Part shown: positions 1 through 12,253 of the stretch, piece after piece
Layout: the number at the start of each line of letters is the position of its first letter
Position numbering within the stretch: the stretch's first letter is position 1
Origin: Plasmodium brasilianum
Lineage: Eukaryota; Apicomplexa; Aconoidasida; Haemosporida; Plasmodiidae
NCBI RefSeq assembly: GCF_023973825.1
Contig: NC_090121.1
Coordinates: forward strand, 1,012,001-1,076,000
Reading direction: 5' to 3'
Length of the DNA stretch: 64,000 nt
Program-made: the position numbers and the translations under genes
The notes under the pieces: generated by a model
Databases searched by the model: none
What the model was told of the DNA's origin: nothing
Seen by the model: only the letters and a program-made list of their open reading frames with translations

Positions 1-2930
1 ATGGAGCAGTTAAATTGGGTAAAGCAGTTAGGGAGGGAAAAGCAGTTAGAGAGGGAAAAGCAGTTAGAGAAGGAAAAGCAGTTAGAGAGGGTAAAGCAGT
101 TAGAGAGGGTAAAGCAGTTAGAGAGGGTAAAGCAGTTAGAGAGGGTAAAGCAGTTAGAGAGGGTAAAGCAGTTAGAGAGGGTAAAGCAGTTAGAGAGGGT
201 AAAGCAGTTAGAGAGGGTAAAGCAGTTAGAGAGGGTAAAGCAGTTAAAGCAGTTAACGCAGTTAATGCAGTTAACGCAGTTAATGCAGATAAAGCAGTTA
301 ATGCAGATAAAGCAAATGGTGACAAGGGTTGGAGGACCTGTCAAAACGATATGCTATCGGAGCAGCTGTACAATTGTGGGAAAATATGTACCTTTAATAA
401 AGGTGCGCTTACTATTGGGAGATCCATAGATGGGAACGAGAGAGACGAAGAAATGTGCAAAGAGGGTGAAATACAAATGGATCGACCGAAAGAGTTTGTC
501 GCGGAAAAATACGACTCGCAGTACTATATAGCACAACATTATTTATCACAAAATAGTGTAAGTAAAAAACATAGCGTATGGAAAAAAGCAAACGATGAAA
601 TGCAGAACTACAGTAAGAGCCAAATTAGTAGTGACAGATTATTGTCTTATTTGAAAGGGTATTTAAGGGATGAACAGATGAATTTATTTGTACAGGGTAA
701 GAGGTACACAAGTAGCATTTCACATATTCCACATGAATCTTATTTTAAATACTGTGAAAAGAATAAAACAAATATATTTAATGTATTTTTATTTTTTAAA
801 AATATTAGAATTAAAAATATACAGAAGAAATTCAAAAAAAAATTATATAATCAACATCATATTTATTTTTCCAAAATTTATGATGGTAGTAAAATGTTAT
901 TTCATATAAAATATGTATTTGTGAAATTAGTAAAAAAAAAAATTACAGACATTATCTGTTTACATATAAATGATTGTTTTGTAAATAATACCATATGCTT
1001 TTTTTTGTCCCTTTTCTTATTTATTTTCAAAAATATTCAAACAATCAAAATAATAAGGTGTCGCATACATTATTCCTACTTTTTCCTATTTTTAAACTAC
1101 TTGAAGAAAAATCGATTGAAGCACTTTTTTTTCATGGGTAACAATATTATTTATGACCAAACAATATATAACAAGAACAATTGGGATAACAATAAACTTA
1201 ATAAAAATTTTATTATTTATTTTAACGTAAATTATATTAAGAAAACCAAAAAGGGGGGAGCGGAAAAAGAGAAAAAAAAAATTACAGCCAAAAAAGTGGA
1301 AGAAGAAGATAAAACGACATTACAAGGGGCTAATAAGAGAAATGAGAATAGGACAGAGTCGTTTCTAAATACTCAAAAAATAAAACAAAAAAATATCACC
1401 ACAGGAACGACAACAATAATGACAAAAAAAAAAAAAAAAAGCAAAAATAATGCAACAAATGCCAAACAGAGAAGCAGCACTTCATTACCATACGATGATA
1501 ACAGAATAATGTTTAAGAAAAAAAATAAAATTCTCTTCTTTGACAGTAACTGCTTTTATAACTGCTTCGTGTTAAAACAGGGAAAAGGGGTAAAGACTGC
1601 AACTAGACACTCCGAAATTGCAGCCAAGAGGGGCTCTGACCGAATATCACAAGAAGGGGTTAAATCGGAGAATGGATGGATAAACAACGTGGTAGACAAC
1701 GTGGTAGACAATGGAGTAGGGCAAGATGAACTACCGAAGCAGTATGAACAAGGCATGCATAGTAAAGGAAGTGGAAATGGAGTTAACTGTGTACCGTTAA
1801 ATAGTTCTAAGAACGTTAATAATAATGCGGAGGGGGAAGAATGCGAAGCAGAAATATTCATGCTATCATCAGAGAGAAAAAAAGAAGGCGATAAGATAAG
1901 TGAAAGTATTAACTACAGTAATGAGTATAGTTACAAAAAAATTAATACATATAACATATATAGCTGTTCATCTGATAGTGAAGAAAATACATCGGACGAC
2001 TCTTTGCAGGAATTAAACGAATGTTTGTCTACATTTCAAAGAAAAACACTAGAAAATTTAAATTTGAATAAACTAAAAACTCTAAAATTGTGTTCAAATA
2101 AGCTAAATGATGATGCACTTATGTATATATCTACATTAATAAAAAAAAAGAAATTAAATAATATGAAAATATTAGATCTAAGATGGAATAACTTTACGTA
2201 CAAAAGTTTGTTAACACTATCATTTGCGCTGACAAACACGGTCATAAATGATTCGTGGAATTCCAACAAGAGTAACGGTAGTATTAGAAATGGTAGCAAT
2301 AGAAGCGGTAGCAATAGAAGCGATAGAAATAGAAGCGGTAGCAATAGAAGCGATAGAAATAGAAGCGATAGAAATAGAAGCGATAGCAATAAAAGCGGAA
2401 GAAATAAAAGCGGAAGAAATAGCAGCAAGAGTAACTACCTCAATAGCAGTAATAATGGTGAGGGGAAAAGAAAAAAAAAATTAAAATTAAGCAAACTTCT
2501 TTTATCGGGAAATAACATTAACAGCTCTTTGTATTCCTCCTTTTTGTCAAGTTTCTGTACATGCAATTTCGTAGTAGTAAAGGTGTTAGACTTTTCCATG
2601 AATAAAATAGACAATGAGTGTTTCCCAATTACTCTGAAATATTTTAAACACATACTGCAGTTACAGAAAAGGACAAAAACAAAAAACAAAAATTATCAAG
2701 TATTTATAAATCTAGATCATAATAATTTGAAAAATTCCATTTATATTAACAAATTAATAAAAATTTTAACAAAATTTTCAATAAAAAATTATGAACAAAA
2801 TGAATTCACACATAAGCTCTGTGCCAGAAAAAAAAAATGTCCTGTGTTATTTAGCCTACAATATAATAATATAAAAAATGTAGATACAAATGAAGAGTAC
2901 AAGAAATGTAAACATAGAATTAAATTTTGA
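1..2930 (+). CDS. Leucine-rich-repeat protein, 3' part (runs off left edge)
   Basis: The reading frame is open from base 3, so the true start lies left of the window; the ATG at base 1 is in another frame. The visible 975 or so residues begin with about a dozen copies of a six-residue repeat (EGKAVR) encoded by an 18-bp unit, followed by a decayed KAVNAVNAD stretch. A lysine-rich, Asn-rich middle follows. From about residue 685 there are ribonuclease-inhibitor-type leucine-rich repeats, for example LKTLKLCSNKLNDDAL and MKILDLRWNNFTYKSL, then LSKLLLSGNNINSSL, VVKVLDFSMNKIDNE and INLDHNNLKNS. A 5-residue repeat (NRSDR/NRSGS type, bases 2270-2430) interrupts the LRR array. LRRs of this type usually bind proteins; the partner is unknown. 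I see no transmembrane segment that I trust. It ends tail-to-tail with the next gene. Confidence 0.85.
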   Translation, partial: GAVKLGKAVREGKAVREGKAVREGKAVREGKAVREGKAVREGKAVREGKAVREGKAVREGKAVREGKAVREGKAVREGKAVKAVNAVNAVNAVNADKAVNADKANGDKGWRTCQNDMLSEQLYNCGKICTFNKGALTIGRSIDGNERDEEMCKEGEIQMDRPKEFVAEKYDSQYYIAQHYLSQNSVSKKHSVWKKANDEMQNYSKSQISSDRLLSYLKGYLRDEQMNLFVQGKRYTSSISHIPHESYFKYCEKNKTNIFNVFLFFKNIRIKNIQKKFKKKLYNQHHIYFSKIYDGSKMLFHIKYVFVKLVKKKITDIICLHINDCFVNNTICFFLSLFLFIFKNIQTIKIIRCRIHYSYFFLFLNYLKKNRLKHFFFMGNNIIYDQTIYNKNNWDNNKLNKNFIIYFNVNYIKKTKKGGAEKEKKKITAKKVEEEDKTTLQGANKRNENRTESFLNTQKIKQKNITTGTTTIMTKKKKKSKNNATNAKQRSSTSLPYDDNRIMFKKKNKILFFDSNCFYNCFVLKQGKGVKTATRHSEIAAKRGSDRISQEGVKSENGWINNVVDNVVDNGVGQDELPKQYEQGMHSKGSGNGVNCVPLNSSKNVNNNAEGEECEAEIFMLSSERKKEGDKISESINYSNEYSYKKINTYNIYSCSSDSEENTSDDSLQELNECLSTFQRKTLENLNLNKLKTLKLCSNKLNDDALMYISTLIKKKKLNNMKILDLRWNNFTYKSLLTLSFALTNTVINDSWNSNKSNGSIRNGSNRSGSNRSDRNRSGSNRSDRNRSDRNRSDSNKSGRNKSGRNSSKSNYLNSSNNGEGKRKKKLKLSKLLLSGNNINSSLYSSFLSSFCTCNFVVVKVLDFSMNKIDNECFPITLKYFKHILQLQKRTKTKNKNYQVFINLDHNNLKNSIYINKLIKILTKFSIKNYEQNEFTHKLCARKKKCPVLFSLQYNNIKNVDTNEEYKKCKHRIKF
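21..310 (+). repeat. 18-bp coding minisatellite (EGKAVR)
   Basis: Tandem copies of gagagggtaaagcagtta run with almost no divergence from about base 40 to 245, then decay into 12-bp units ending near base 310. The unit is a multiple of three, so changes in copy number keep the frame. Confidence 0.9.
2270..2430 (+). repeat. 15-bp coding repeat inside the LRR domain
   Basis: Units of 15 bp (agcgatagaaataga and variants) encode a Ser/Arg/Asn repeat of five residues. It lies between two recognisable leucine-rich repeats, so it is probably a loop insertion. Confidence 0.8.
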
Positions 2931-3478
2931 ATACACACATTACCAATAAGGAAACACAAAAAAAGGGGAATTTTACATGGGGGGCACCACCACACAGTAC
3001 AACTATGAGTATGTAACTATGTCTGTATACTCACTGTTACGTATGCATACATGCACATTTGTATATATATATATATATATATATATATACAAGTGTATCC
3101 GAGTGAAGGAACCCGCCTAGAGGTACTTCCACACACACGGTTAAAGGACAAAATATATTAACCCTTATGAAGCTACGGCAAATGATATGGCTCGAAAAAA
3201 TATAAAAAAAGAAAAAAAAAAAATCTAAATATATGGAGATATTATATATACTTGCACGGCCTCAGGTACTTCTCACATTTTGAAGAGGAAGGATCAGAAA
3301 TGTGCATCCATTATGTGGAAAATATGCAAACATGTGTGCACAAGAAAATACATACATACACACATACGTACGCCTATAAGTACACACCCCGCACGTGCGC
3401 TTCACGCATTTCTTCATATTACTCGTTACAGAGCAATGATATTTCTTTTTCCTTTTTTTCCTGTCCATGATATGTTAG
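2931..3478. other. Convergent intergenic gap
   Basis: 548 bases between the stop of the LRR gene and the 3' end of the NUMOD3-like gene. It holds a TA microsatellite (about 3063-3089) and short open frames that look like chance. No gene was recognised. Confidence 0.6.
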
Positions 3479-5249
3479 TTACGTGTTTGTGCTAACCCTT
3501 AGATTATCGATTTTATTTAAATATGATAACGAATTTTGAAACTCATTTTTATCTAACAAACTATCATAAATACTTTTCCAATTTTCCTTGTAGTTTTCTT
3601 TGTCTTTCTTTTTTATTTTGGTCCTTTTTTTCCCCCTTAACTTTTCTTTATGCCCATTCGGAAAGCTCCTTATTTTGGGCGCACTCATTCCGAGCTATGC
3701 AAAAAAGAAAAAAAAAATAAAATAAAATAAAAAATAAAAAATGAATAAATCAACAAAGATGAAATAATGCAAATATGAAGCATTCTCTCAATTACAGTTA
3801 ACCCAGAAATAAATAGTTCTACATACGCACTATGCATTTTGTATACGTGTACGTACGCATGTATGTGTGAATTGTGCGTTATGCATGCATATCTTGTGAG
3901 AGCATGTGTTTTCCCCAGAATACCTGCTTGAACATCATGGCGTTTTCAGTGTAATTAAGGTTTGGGTTTAGACCAACTTCTAATTTTCTCTTTTTGTAAT
4001 TTTCCCTTATAGCATTTAAGGTTTTTTGTTTATATTCTTCTTCTGTCCACTTTTGTTTTATTATATCGGATATTTTTTTTCTTCTTTCAGTGCTAAATGG
4101 TTTCCTATTACTTAACATTTTTTCCCTGAATTCTTTGCTCTTCCATTTTTCTTTTAAGGATTGCGATTTTCTTCTTTTTGTATTTTCGTCTTGATTAAAA
4201 ATTCTTGTTTTTTCTATAATCCTCTTTCTATAATTATCATCTTTCCATTTCAATTTTATTTTATACGATAATAATTCTTTTGTTTTTTCAGAATGTTTAA
4301 ATGTATTTTTACATCTCAATAGTTTTTTTCTCTCTTCTACATCCCTCCATCTTAATTTGGCTAGCTCCGATAATTTTTTACGCACTTCTTCCTTGCTCAT
4401 AATTTTTTTTTTTGTTTCCTCTTTTCTGTGTGCATGTTGTAAAGGTTTCTTATTTTCTAATTCAGACATATTTGTGCTGGTTCCTTTGCGGGCAGTAGCA
4501 GAGGCAGTAGTTCCTACTTCTGCTGCAGCAGTAGGGCTACTCTTTTTTTGGTTTGTCGAACTGAATATTTCACTGTAGTCTGCAAATACTGAGTGATCAT
4601 CATTTCCATTTTTATCTTTGCTATGTACACCCTTCACTTTTTTGCCCTCATTGCATTCCACATTATTTTGGATATAAACATGTTCTTCTACTTTTTTGTG
4701 TTGCCTTTCAATTTCTCCTTTGCCTTCTTTTTCTTTCTTAAAATTAGGAATGTTTTCAATTTTTTGCATATCTTTTGGTTTGTCTGCCTCTAATTCTTCT
4801 TTTCCTTTATTGTAATTTTTTTTTCCAATTTTATGGTAGTCATCTCCCTTTTTACTAGTATGATAATGACTATCTAAGTATAGAGAAAATAAATTCTCCT
4901 TTTCTTCTGTATGATCCTGACCTAAACTGTTGCTCTTATTGTTGTTAATTTGTTTACTTTGGTTACTTCTTTCACATCTGCTACTTCCATTCCTTCCATT
5001 GCTTATATTATTTCTATTCCTGTTCATACAATTTATAGATGACTCTTTTATATTATGCTGATAGTGTATGCAGTTCTTGTTCCTTCTCACGATAGAATTA
5101 AAATGTTTGGTAAAACCGATATCATGTACAAAAGATCGGAATGGGATAACAGGCTTTTGAAAAGTCATGCCATATGAACACATAAAAAATATATAAAATA
5201 TTAACAAGTAATATACATGCGTAAATATACTACTTCCCTGTTTAAACAT
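3479..5249 (-). CDS. Secreted, possibly apicoplast, protein with NUMOD3-like repeats
   Basis: Model: exons 3924-5249 and 3479-3694 on the minus strand, phase 0 junction (..MMFKQ|LGMSAPK..), 513 residues. The donor after CAG and an acceptor behind a pyrimidine tract both fit. The N-terminus has a hydrophobic segment (YYLLIFYIFFMCSYG, residues about 13-27) like a signal peptide, then a basic, Asn-rich stretch that could act as an apicoplast transit peptide. Residues about 283-416 hold four tandem units of about 33 residues with the pattern S-E-x(2)-R-x-K-x-S..K-x-K-W..[FY]-R-x-K. This resembles the NUMOD3 DNA-binding motif found in homing nucleases and in some plant plastid proteins. No nuclease domain is visible. 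The C-terminal exon is lysine-rich. The NUMOD3 assignment and the organelle targeting are inference. Confidence 0.75.
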
Positions 5250-7123
5250 ATTAACTGTTGTTGTAATACTTTATATTATTCTTCATTGTTTTCATTTTAT
5301 TTTTTTTTCTCTCTTTAAGTCTCTTGGCGGCTTGAAAGAATAGCATCTTCATTTTTTTGAATAAAATGTTTTTCAGATATTTTGATTAATTTTTTTTTTG
5401 TGTTCTCAGAATGGGGAAACTCACACAAGTAGGCATGTACATATACATGTACATATACATTTTTACAAAACATAGCTATGTCAACTAAATGAACGCCTTT
5501 TCGTAATCTACCCCTTGTTACAGAAAAGTCTGTTCAGAATAACAGAACTGAAATGTACACTTGATTGTATACTTGTGTTATATATACTTGCAACTACCCA
5601 GAAAAAAAAAAGAAAAAAAAAAGAAAAAAAAAAGAAAAAAAAAAAGTTTCACCATTAAAGTGGTATTTATATTAATTAAATATTTTAATAATCATTTTGA
5701 ATTTTTCACCTATGTGAAGTGTAAGATATAGAGAAGTCGTTAATCTGTTATGAAACTGAAGTCTCTACTATATCGCACCATGCCATATGAAAATATAAAC
5801 ATATAATTATGCATTCGTTTAAATTAGAAAAAATTTCAGCAGTACTCAAAACAAGTTGGAACAACCTTGAACTAAGAGTGGTCAGAAAAAAAAAAAAAAA
5901 AAATTAGTCCATTTAAGCATTCATAATACATTTACCTAATTGTACCACTTAACGTAGTGTTTATATATATGAATATATGCACCCCCGTGTGATCAAGGGT
6001 TTAACGCCTTTACAATTTACATTGATATATATTTAACTTTAAATATTACATGTTCAGTATTAGCGATATAACATTGTGAATTTGCATGGCGCTTTTCTAT
6101 ATTATCTGTAGCAGCTATTTATTCATTATACGTTTATTCTTTCATATCTTAAAATTTTTTTGTTTTTTTTCTGCTTTAATACACTCTTTACATAATATAT
6201 AACTGGTACTTAGTTCTGTAATAATTTTGTTTTATATATATACATATATATATTATTTTTATTGAAGAAAAGGACAATTTTAAGACGGAAAAAAAAAAAA
6301 AAAAAAAAAAAAAAAAGAAAGACGCAAAATAATATAATTCCTTTTTATTTCATCTAATTATCAAAAAAAATAAAATAAAATAAAATAAAAATAAAAAGTA
6401 ATTTCCTACATTGTATAATATACAGTACAATATATATGTACATATATGTACATATATGTACATATATATATATATATATATATTTACTTATTTATTAGCT
6501 GAAGGAAATTATTATATTTCTCTTTTATCCGCTAAAAGTTCATTTTTGTATTTTGTAAAAATTTTTATCAATGCAATCTTTAGCAATTAGGAAATGATAA
6601 TTAAAAATGTAAATATATAAACATAAATAAATATACATACACACATATATATAAATATATATATATATATATGCGATAAAGTAATGATGGAATATAAAAA
6701 TATATATATAAATAAATAAGTACAAAAATAACAGAGATAAACTAAACACTGTTTTTTTTGCCGTAATAACCTTAAAAAATATATTAACGTAATGTGAAAA
6801 AGACATAATAATTTAAAAATTAAAAAATGTTTAAATTTTAGAATGTATATCACATCAATATAAGGACGTTTGAGCGTATAAACACATATATATATATATA
6901 TATATGCAGGTATACATTTGCATATATATATATATATATTATGTACATACATATATATACGCGTGTTGCTATGCTTATATTTGTGTAGATTCATATATAC
7001 ATAGAAATGTGAGGGGGAGAAGGGGAAAGAAAAAAAAAAAAAAAAAAAAAAACATAATAAAAGGAACATATGAAATTATTATATTTGTTTAGTGTTTATA
7101 TTGCAAAACATTAATTTTCCACC
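5250..7123. other. Intergenic, upstream of NUMOD3-like gene and downstream of H2A.Z
   Basis: 1.9 kb with A-tracts (about 5609-5644, 6290-6316) and TA repeats (6421-6481, 6645-6672, 6885-6940). It presumably carries the promoter of the NUMOD3-like gene and the 3' UTR of H2A.Z. No open frame resembles a gene; those on both strands at 6540-7090 are microsatellite translations. Confidence 0.6.
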
Positions 7124-8233
7124 TTAGTTTTTCTTTGGTTTTTTTGCTTGCGTAGGTGGAACTGGTACTTTATTCATTAAAGCTTTATGAATATGTGGAA
7201 TAACACCACCACCAGCTATAGTCGCCTTTATAAGTGTATCTAATTCTTCGTCACCTATAAATCAAAAAAAAAAAAAAAAAGATGTTTTCAGTATGGTCTC
7301 TTTTTACTATTTCTTTTATAAATACGACACTGCCATATATACATAAACGCGCATACATTCATACATATATATGTGAATACTTGCACATGCATATTTGGCA
7401 TATGTTCATGTGGCATGTATTCTTCTCTTCATTTTACACAAAAGGCATATTCACCAAAGAATTATAAATATGGACAAAAAGTAGAGAAGAGGTAAAAAAA
7501 AAAAAAGAAAAAAAAAGAATAAAATTACCTCTAATGGCTAGTTGTAAATGTCTTGGTGTAATTCTCTTAACTTTTAAATCCTTTGTTGCATTTCCTGCTA
7601 ATTCTAAAACTTCTGCAGTTAAGTATTCCAAAATTGCTGCTGCATAAACTGCTGCCGTTGATCCAACTCTTCCGTCTGACGAAATTCTTGTTTTTAACAT
7701 TCTGTGTACCCTACCAACTGGAAATTGTAACCCTGCTCTTGATGCACGGGATAATGGAGCTTTTTTAGTTTTTCCTGAACCTGCATGGGAAAAACAATTA
7801 AATATAACATATTACCAAATTTATGGAATTATATATCAGAGGAATAAATAATACTGAGTAATCTTACATAACTTTACATAGCTTTAAAAATTTTTTTTTT
7901 TTTTTTTTTAAAAAAAATATAAAAACACTAAACTAAATACCTATTTTATAAAATATATAAATGTTATACAACCATTGATAAAAATTGTGTACAAAGCATA
8001 CAAAAATAAAAAAAAATTGCATCCACATACGAAAAAAAGTACACTTATTAACACACACATATATATATATATATATATTTATTTATATATATAAGTACAA
8101 TTTTCTGTACTCATTTCTATTCTTTTTTATAAATTTTACCTGTTTTTCCTTTTCCTCCTTTACCAAGACCAAGAACTTTACCACCGACTTTTCCTCCTAC
8201 TTTACCACCAATTACTTTTCCTGGAACTTCCAT
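7124..8233 (-). CDS. H2A.Z: Histone variant H2A.Z
   Basis: Exons on the minus strand: 8140-8233, 7529-7780, 7124-7254; spliced length 477 nt, 158 residues. Both junctions interrupt a glycine codon after its first base and have good GT..AG borders. The N-terminal tail is a ladder of Gly-Lys pairs ([16 protein letters not shown]), typical of the heavily acetylated apicomplexan H2A.Z tail. The histone fold follows ([52 protein letters not shown]). The H2A.Z-type docking region reads [14 protein letters not shown], and the C-terminus is [11 protein letters not shown]. In Plasmodium this variant pairs with H2B.Z at promoters and intergenic regions (established). I am very sure of the identity and the splice sites. 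Confidence 0.97.
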
Positions 8234-8355
8234 AATTACTTAAATATATGTATAATAATAATAATAATAATAAATAGCAAATGGTAAAATGAAAAAAAAA
8301 ACTTCACTAAAAAATTATGTTAAATGAACTTGAAAACAAAAGTTACATTCAAATA

Positions 8356-8400
<45 letters not shown>

Positions 8401-8737
8401 ATAATTTGTATAGTATAATTTGTGTATTTGTATAAAAGTAAATAAAATACAATTGTTTGTAATATTAAATGTATAAATTAATGCATTACAAAAGAGAAAA
8501 AAAAAAAAAATTAAATTATTTTTGTGAATATTATTTTCTAATGAATTTTCATTTGTATTTTTTTAAACAAATGCAATTATGTTTTAAATACCAAAAAAAA
8601 AAAAAAAAAATTTTGGAAGGCAATTTTTTTTTAAATGCAAACTTCTTTAATAATATAATATTATAAAATAATCGCATCGGAAAAACAATGTTACATACAA
8701 TCAAATATATATATATATATAATATATAATGTATATA

Positions 8738-8920
8738 TGCATATATATTGTTATATATATATGCATATGTTATATAAATGTATATATTATATATATGTAT
8801 ATGTATATGTTATATATATGTATATGTTATATATATGTATATGGTATATATATGTATATGTTATATATATGTATATGTTATATATATGTATATGTTATAT
8901 ATATGTATATGTAATATATA
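8738..8920 (+). repeat. TA-rich minisatellite, about 18-bp units
   Basis: Repeats of the type tatgttatatatatgta run through the segment. The open frames on the plus strand here translate only as YMYMLYICI-type repeats and are not genes. Confidence 0.8.
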
Positions 8921-10377
8921 TATAATCCTCTTCAATAATTTTGATTACTTTTAGTCAAATATGAATATAATTAAAAATAATGGTAAACAAAATAAAAAAA
9001 TAAATACACGTGTAAAAAATAAAAGAATAGGACATTTTTTACTACGAACATTCAATAAAATAGAGCATCCGTATCATCGCACTTAAATCGCATAAAACGA
9101 AAAAACGCCCCAAAATAATTATTTCGATAACCATAAGATTTCAATGAAAATTGCAAAAATTCTAAATTTTAAAATTTTTTTTTATTATTTTATATATATT
9201 ATATAAATATATATATATATATATATATTTTTTTTGTCGAGCTTAAACAAAAAAAAAAAAAAAAAAAAATAGTATATTTGGATTATTTTCATATAGTTTT
9301 AAACCGTTTTACTGTTAAAATTCGTTGAATAAAAAAACTTAACCAACTTTCTTAATATTTTTTTTTTCCTTATTTTTTACAATTTCATATGGGAAAAATA
9401 TATTACCTAAAATTTATAACTGGTTTAGGTTTATTTAAAATAAAAAGTATAATGAATGCATAACCGTATAATATATTTTGTTTAGATTTAAGCGGGTACA
9501 TATAAGAATAAATCAAAGTAAATACACCTACAATAATGTGTATATTTGATTAGCCTAACTAAAAGATATATTTTTTTTTTTATATTTTGAAATTAAATTG
9601 TTCGTAAATTCACACATGTTGCATTTCGCATAATACGCCAAGTAATAACCATGTATGTACGCAAAAATATTTACACTGTAATATTTTTTTTTATTAAATG
9701 CTTTTATTGTGAAATTTTTAATTTTTTATTTTTAATAATTTCCTATACTGTTAAAATATGGTTTATATATTTTAATATAAGTGTACCATTTAAGGGTGTT
9801 AAAATTCATATGTAACAGTTTTTATGTAGTATAGTATAATATATTTTTTTCTTTATTTTGCATGTATAAAAAAAAAAAAAAAAACATACAAATTTGTTTT
9901 CATTTTTAAAATGAAATAAAATTAGATTTCCGTTTGTGATCGTTCGCTTAGACGAATGATTGTAACAAGTACATGAATGTGAAGGACAAAAAAAAAAAAA
10001 AGGAAAGTATGTATTAACATACCGTATTTTATCATTTTTCGGCGTATATGCGTATTCTGAACTTTTTTAAAATGTGAAAAAAGAATATACATATATTTAA
10101 TACCAGTGTGATACATATGCATGATATATGCACATATAAAAAAAGTAAGGAAATGTATAAAGATAAATGATAGAAAAAAATATTCTTTTTCGATATTTAA
10201 GCATATGTGTCAACAATATAAATTCGTTCCATTTTTGAACCATTTCATTTTGAATATGTTCAGTCTACCTTTTTTTTTAGTTACAACAGTTTGGAATTCA
10301 TAAAAAAAATTTTTTTTCTTTTTTTTTAATGAGCATGTTTTCATCACATAGATAAAAGACATTTATCAATGCTAACA

Positions 10378-10394
10378 TCCTGACAAGGTCAGGA
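10378..10394. other. Perfect 7-bp hairpin with 3-base loop
   Basis: TCCTGAC, loop AAG, GTCAGGA. It stands out as a G+C-richer element in very AT-rich DNA between H2A.Z and DOZI. Function unknown. Confidence 0.6.
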
Positions 10395-12025
10395 GAAAAT
10401 ATCTTGTAACATTTTTTATTCTACTAAATTATTTAACCATTGCTATTTTTTGCTTTTACATGTGAGAAATAAATATACAGCCAGAATAAACTACGTTTAC
10501 GATAAAAGAGTGTCCAGTATGTTCAGTTAATATAACTCCATATATACTAATTTAAATATGAAGTTAAAAAAAAAAAAAAAAAAAAAAATTTTCCTGATAA
10601 AAGTATCCTATATTAATCTATAACAGGTAATTACGTATCTTTTTAAAACTATTGCATAGAGAAACTTTTTCTTTTTTCCCTCTAAATAACAGTAGAAAAA
10701 TATGTGCCTGTCTGTGCACGTAAGCAACAAATGAATATTTTAAAAAGAAAGTAAAAAAGAAAAGAAAAAAAAAAAAAATATGGAGGATAATTAAAAACAG
10801 TTCATGCGATAATAAATTGTACATAAAAGTATCATTATAGAATGATATTTGGGAATTGTTACATGGAACCGCGCATTAAAGAAAAAATGGAAATAAAAAA
10901 AAATGAATTCTTGAATATTCTATATATATATGAAATATTATATACATATATATGTGTATTATATATATATTTATATATGTGTAACATGTACAATATATGT
11001 GTAATATGTACAATATATGTGTAATATGTACATATATATGTGTATTATATACATATATATGAGTATTATATATATATTTATATATGTGTAATATGTGTAT
11101 GTGCGCATGTGTATGGCTACTAATGAACGTTCATCAAGAGGCAGTAATAGGGCATTTTAAAAAATCGTTTAAATATGAACAGTACATGTAAAAAATGAGC
11201 ACAGGAAAATGTAATATAAAGGAATATTATTATAAAATATAATACAATAATAGATTATATGCTGATATACTTATATTAATGAACAAAAATACACTTTTAA
11301 TTTACATTTTTTTTTTTCTCTTATTTTTTCTGGTTAACATATGCTAGAACTAGGAACAAGTAAAATAACTAAACTATTTAAGCATATCGTAAAGTTGTTA
11401 ACATTTTACGTACATTTATATGGCTCTACTTATATAAGAAGCATAAAAAAAATAATACTATCTAATATTACCCGAAGCATAAAAAAAATGCATTCATCAA
11501 TTTTTATTTGCACTTAAGTTTCTAAATGAAGTATTCCAGAGGCTCATAAAAAATTTGATGCATGATGCAATTTTTTTTTTTTTTAACAGTAAAATATTCG
11601 CTCATTTCGATTTTGCAGTTAACTTTGTATACTTCGATAAACATCATACGATTTTTATGTATGAAGTTTATATATATATATATATATGTATGTATGCATA
11701 CCTTTTTGTTTGTATATACTTCCATATACAAATATATACATATGAATAGAATATTCTAATTAATCAGTTATATTTATTTTGTGCGTTTAATTTGGTGCAA
11801 TTATAAATAATATTTTAACAAAAAAAAAAAAAAAAAAAAATGCGCAAATAGGTATATACATATATGCATATTTATACATATATATATACATATATCCTGT
11901 TGTGTAAAATAATTTATTATGCTTTAATTAATTTATACTCCCATATAAATGTCAATAGTTTAAAAAAAAAAAAATAAAGGGGAAAATGAAAAATAAATAA
12001 GAATAAAGCGTGGTATATTTACAAT

Positions 12026-12057
<32 letters not shown>

Positions 12058-12253
12058 TTGGAGAATATATATATATAAATATATACGTACGAATAAAATG
12101 TAAGTCGCAGCTGTAATATGCGTAAAAAGTATGCATATATATGTACATATACATACGTATATATATACATATATATATGCGCATGTATATAAATGTGTGT
12201 ATATATGTTCTTGTTGTACGTATGCGAGTCTGTTTGTGTGTATGCACTACGAA

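Larger units (their letters stand above)
8234..12253. other. Intergenic, H2A.Z upstream and DOZI downstream region
   Basis: 4.0 kb. It holds many TA microsatellites (8360-8400, 8706-8925, 10920-11090, 12025-12090), A-tracts, and a perfect short hairpin at 10378-10394. The H2A.Z promoter and 5' UTR and the DOZI 3' UTR must lie here, but no boundary can be read. No protein gene was found. Confidence 0.6.

Noticed and set aside
3881..3892. TATGCATGCATA as an AP2-Sp site
   Set aside because: It lies in the intron of the NUMOD3-like gene, not in an evident promoter, and the motif is frequent in such DNA.
8729..8925. Open frames of about 60 codons on the plus strand
   Set aside because: They translate only a TA-rich 18-bp minisatellite and lack any non-repeat sequence.
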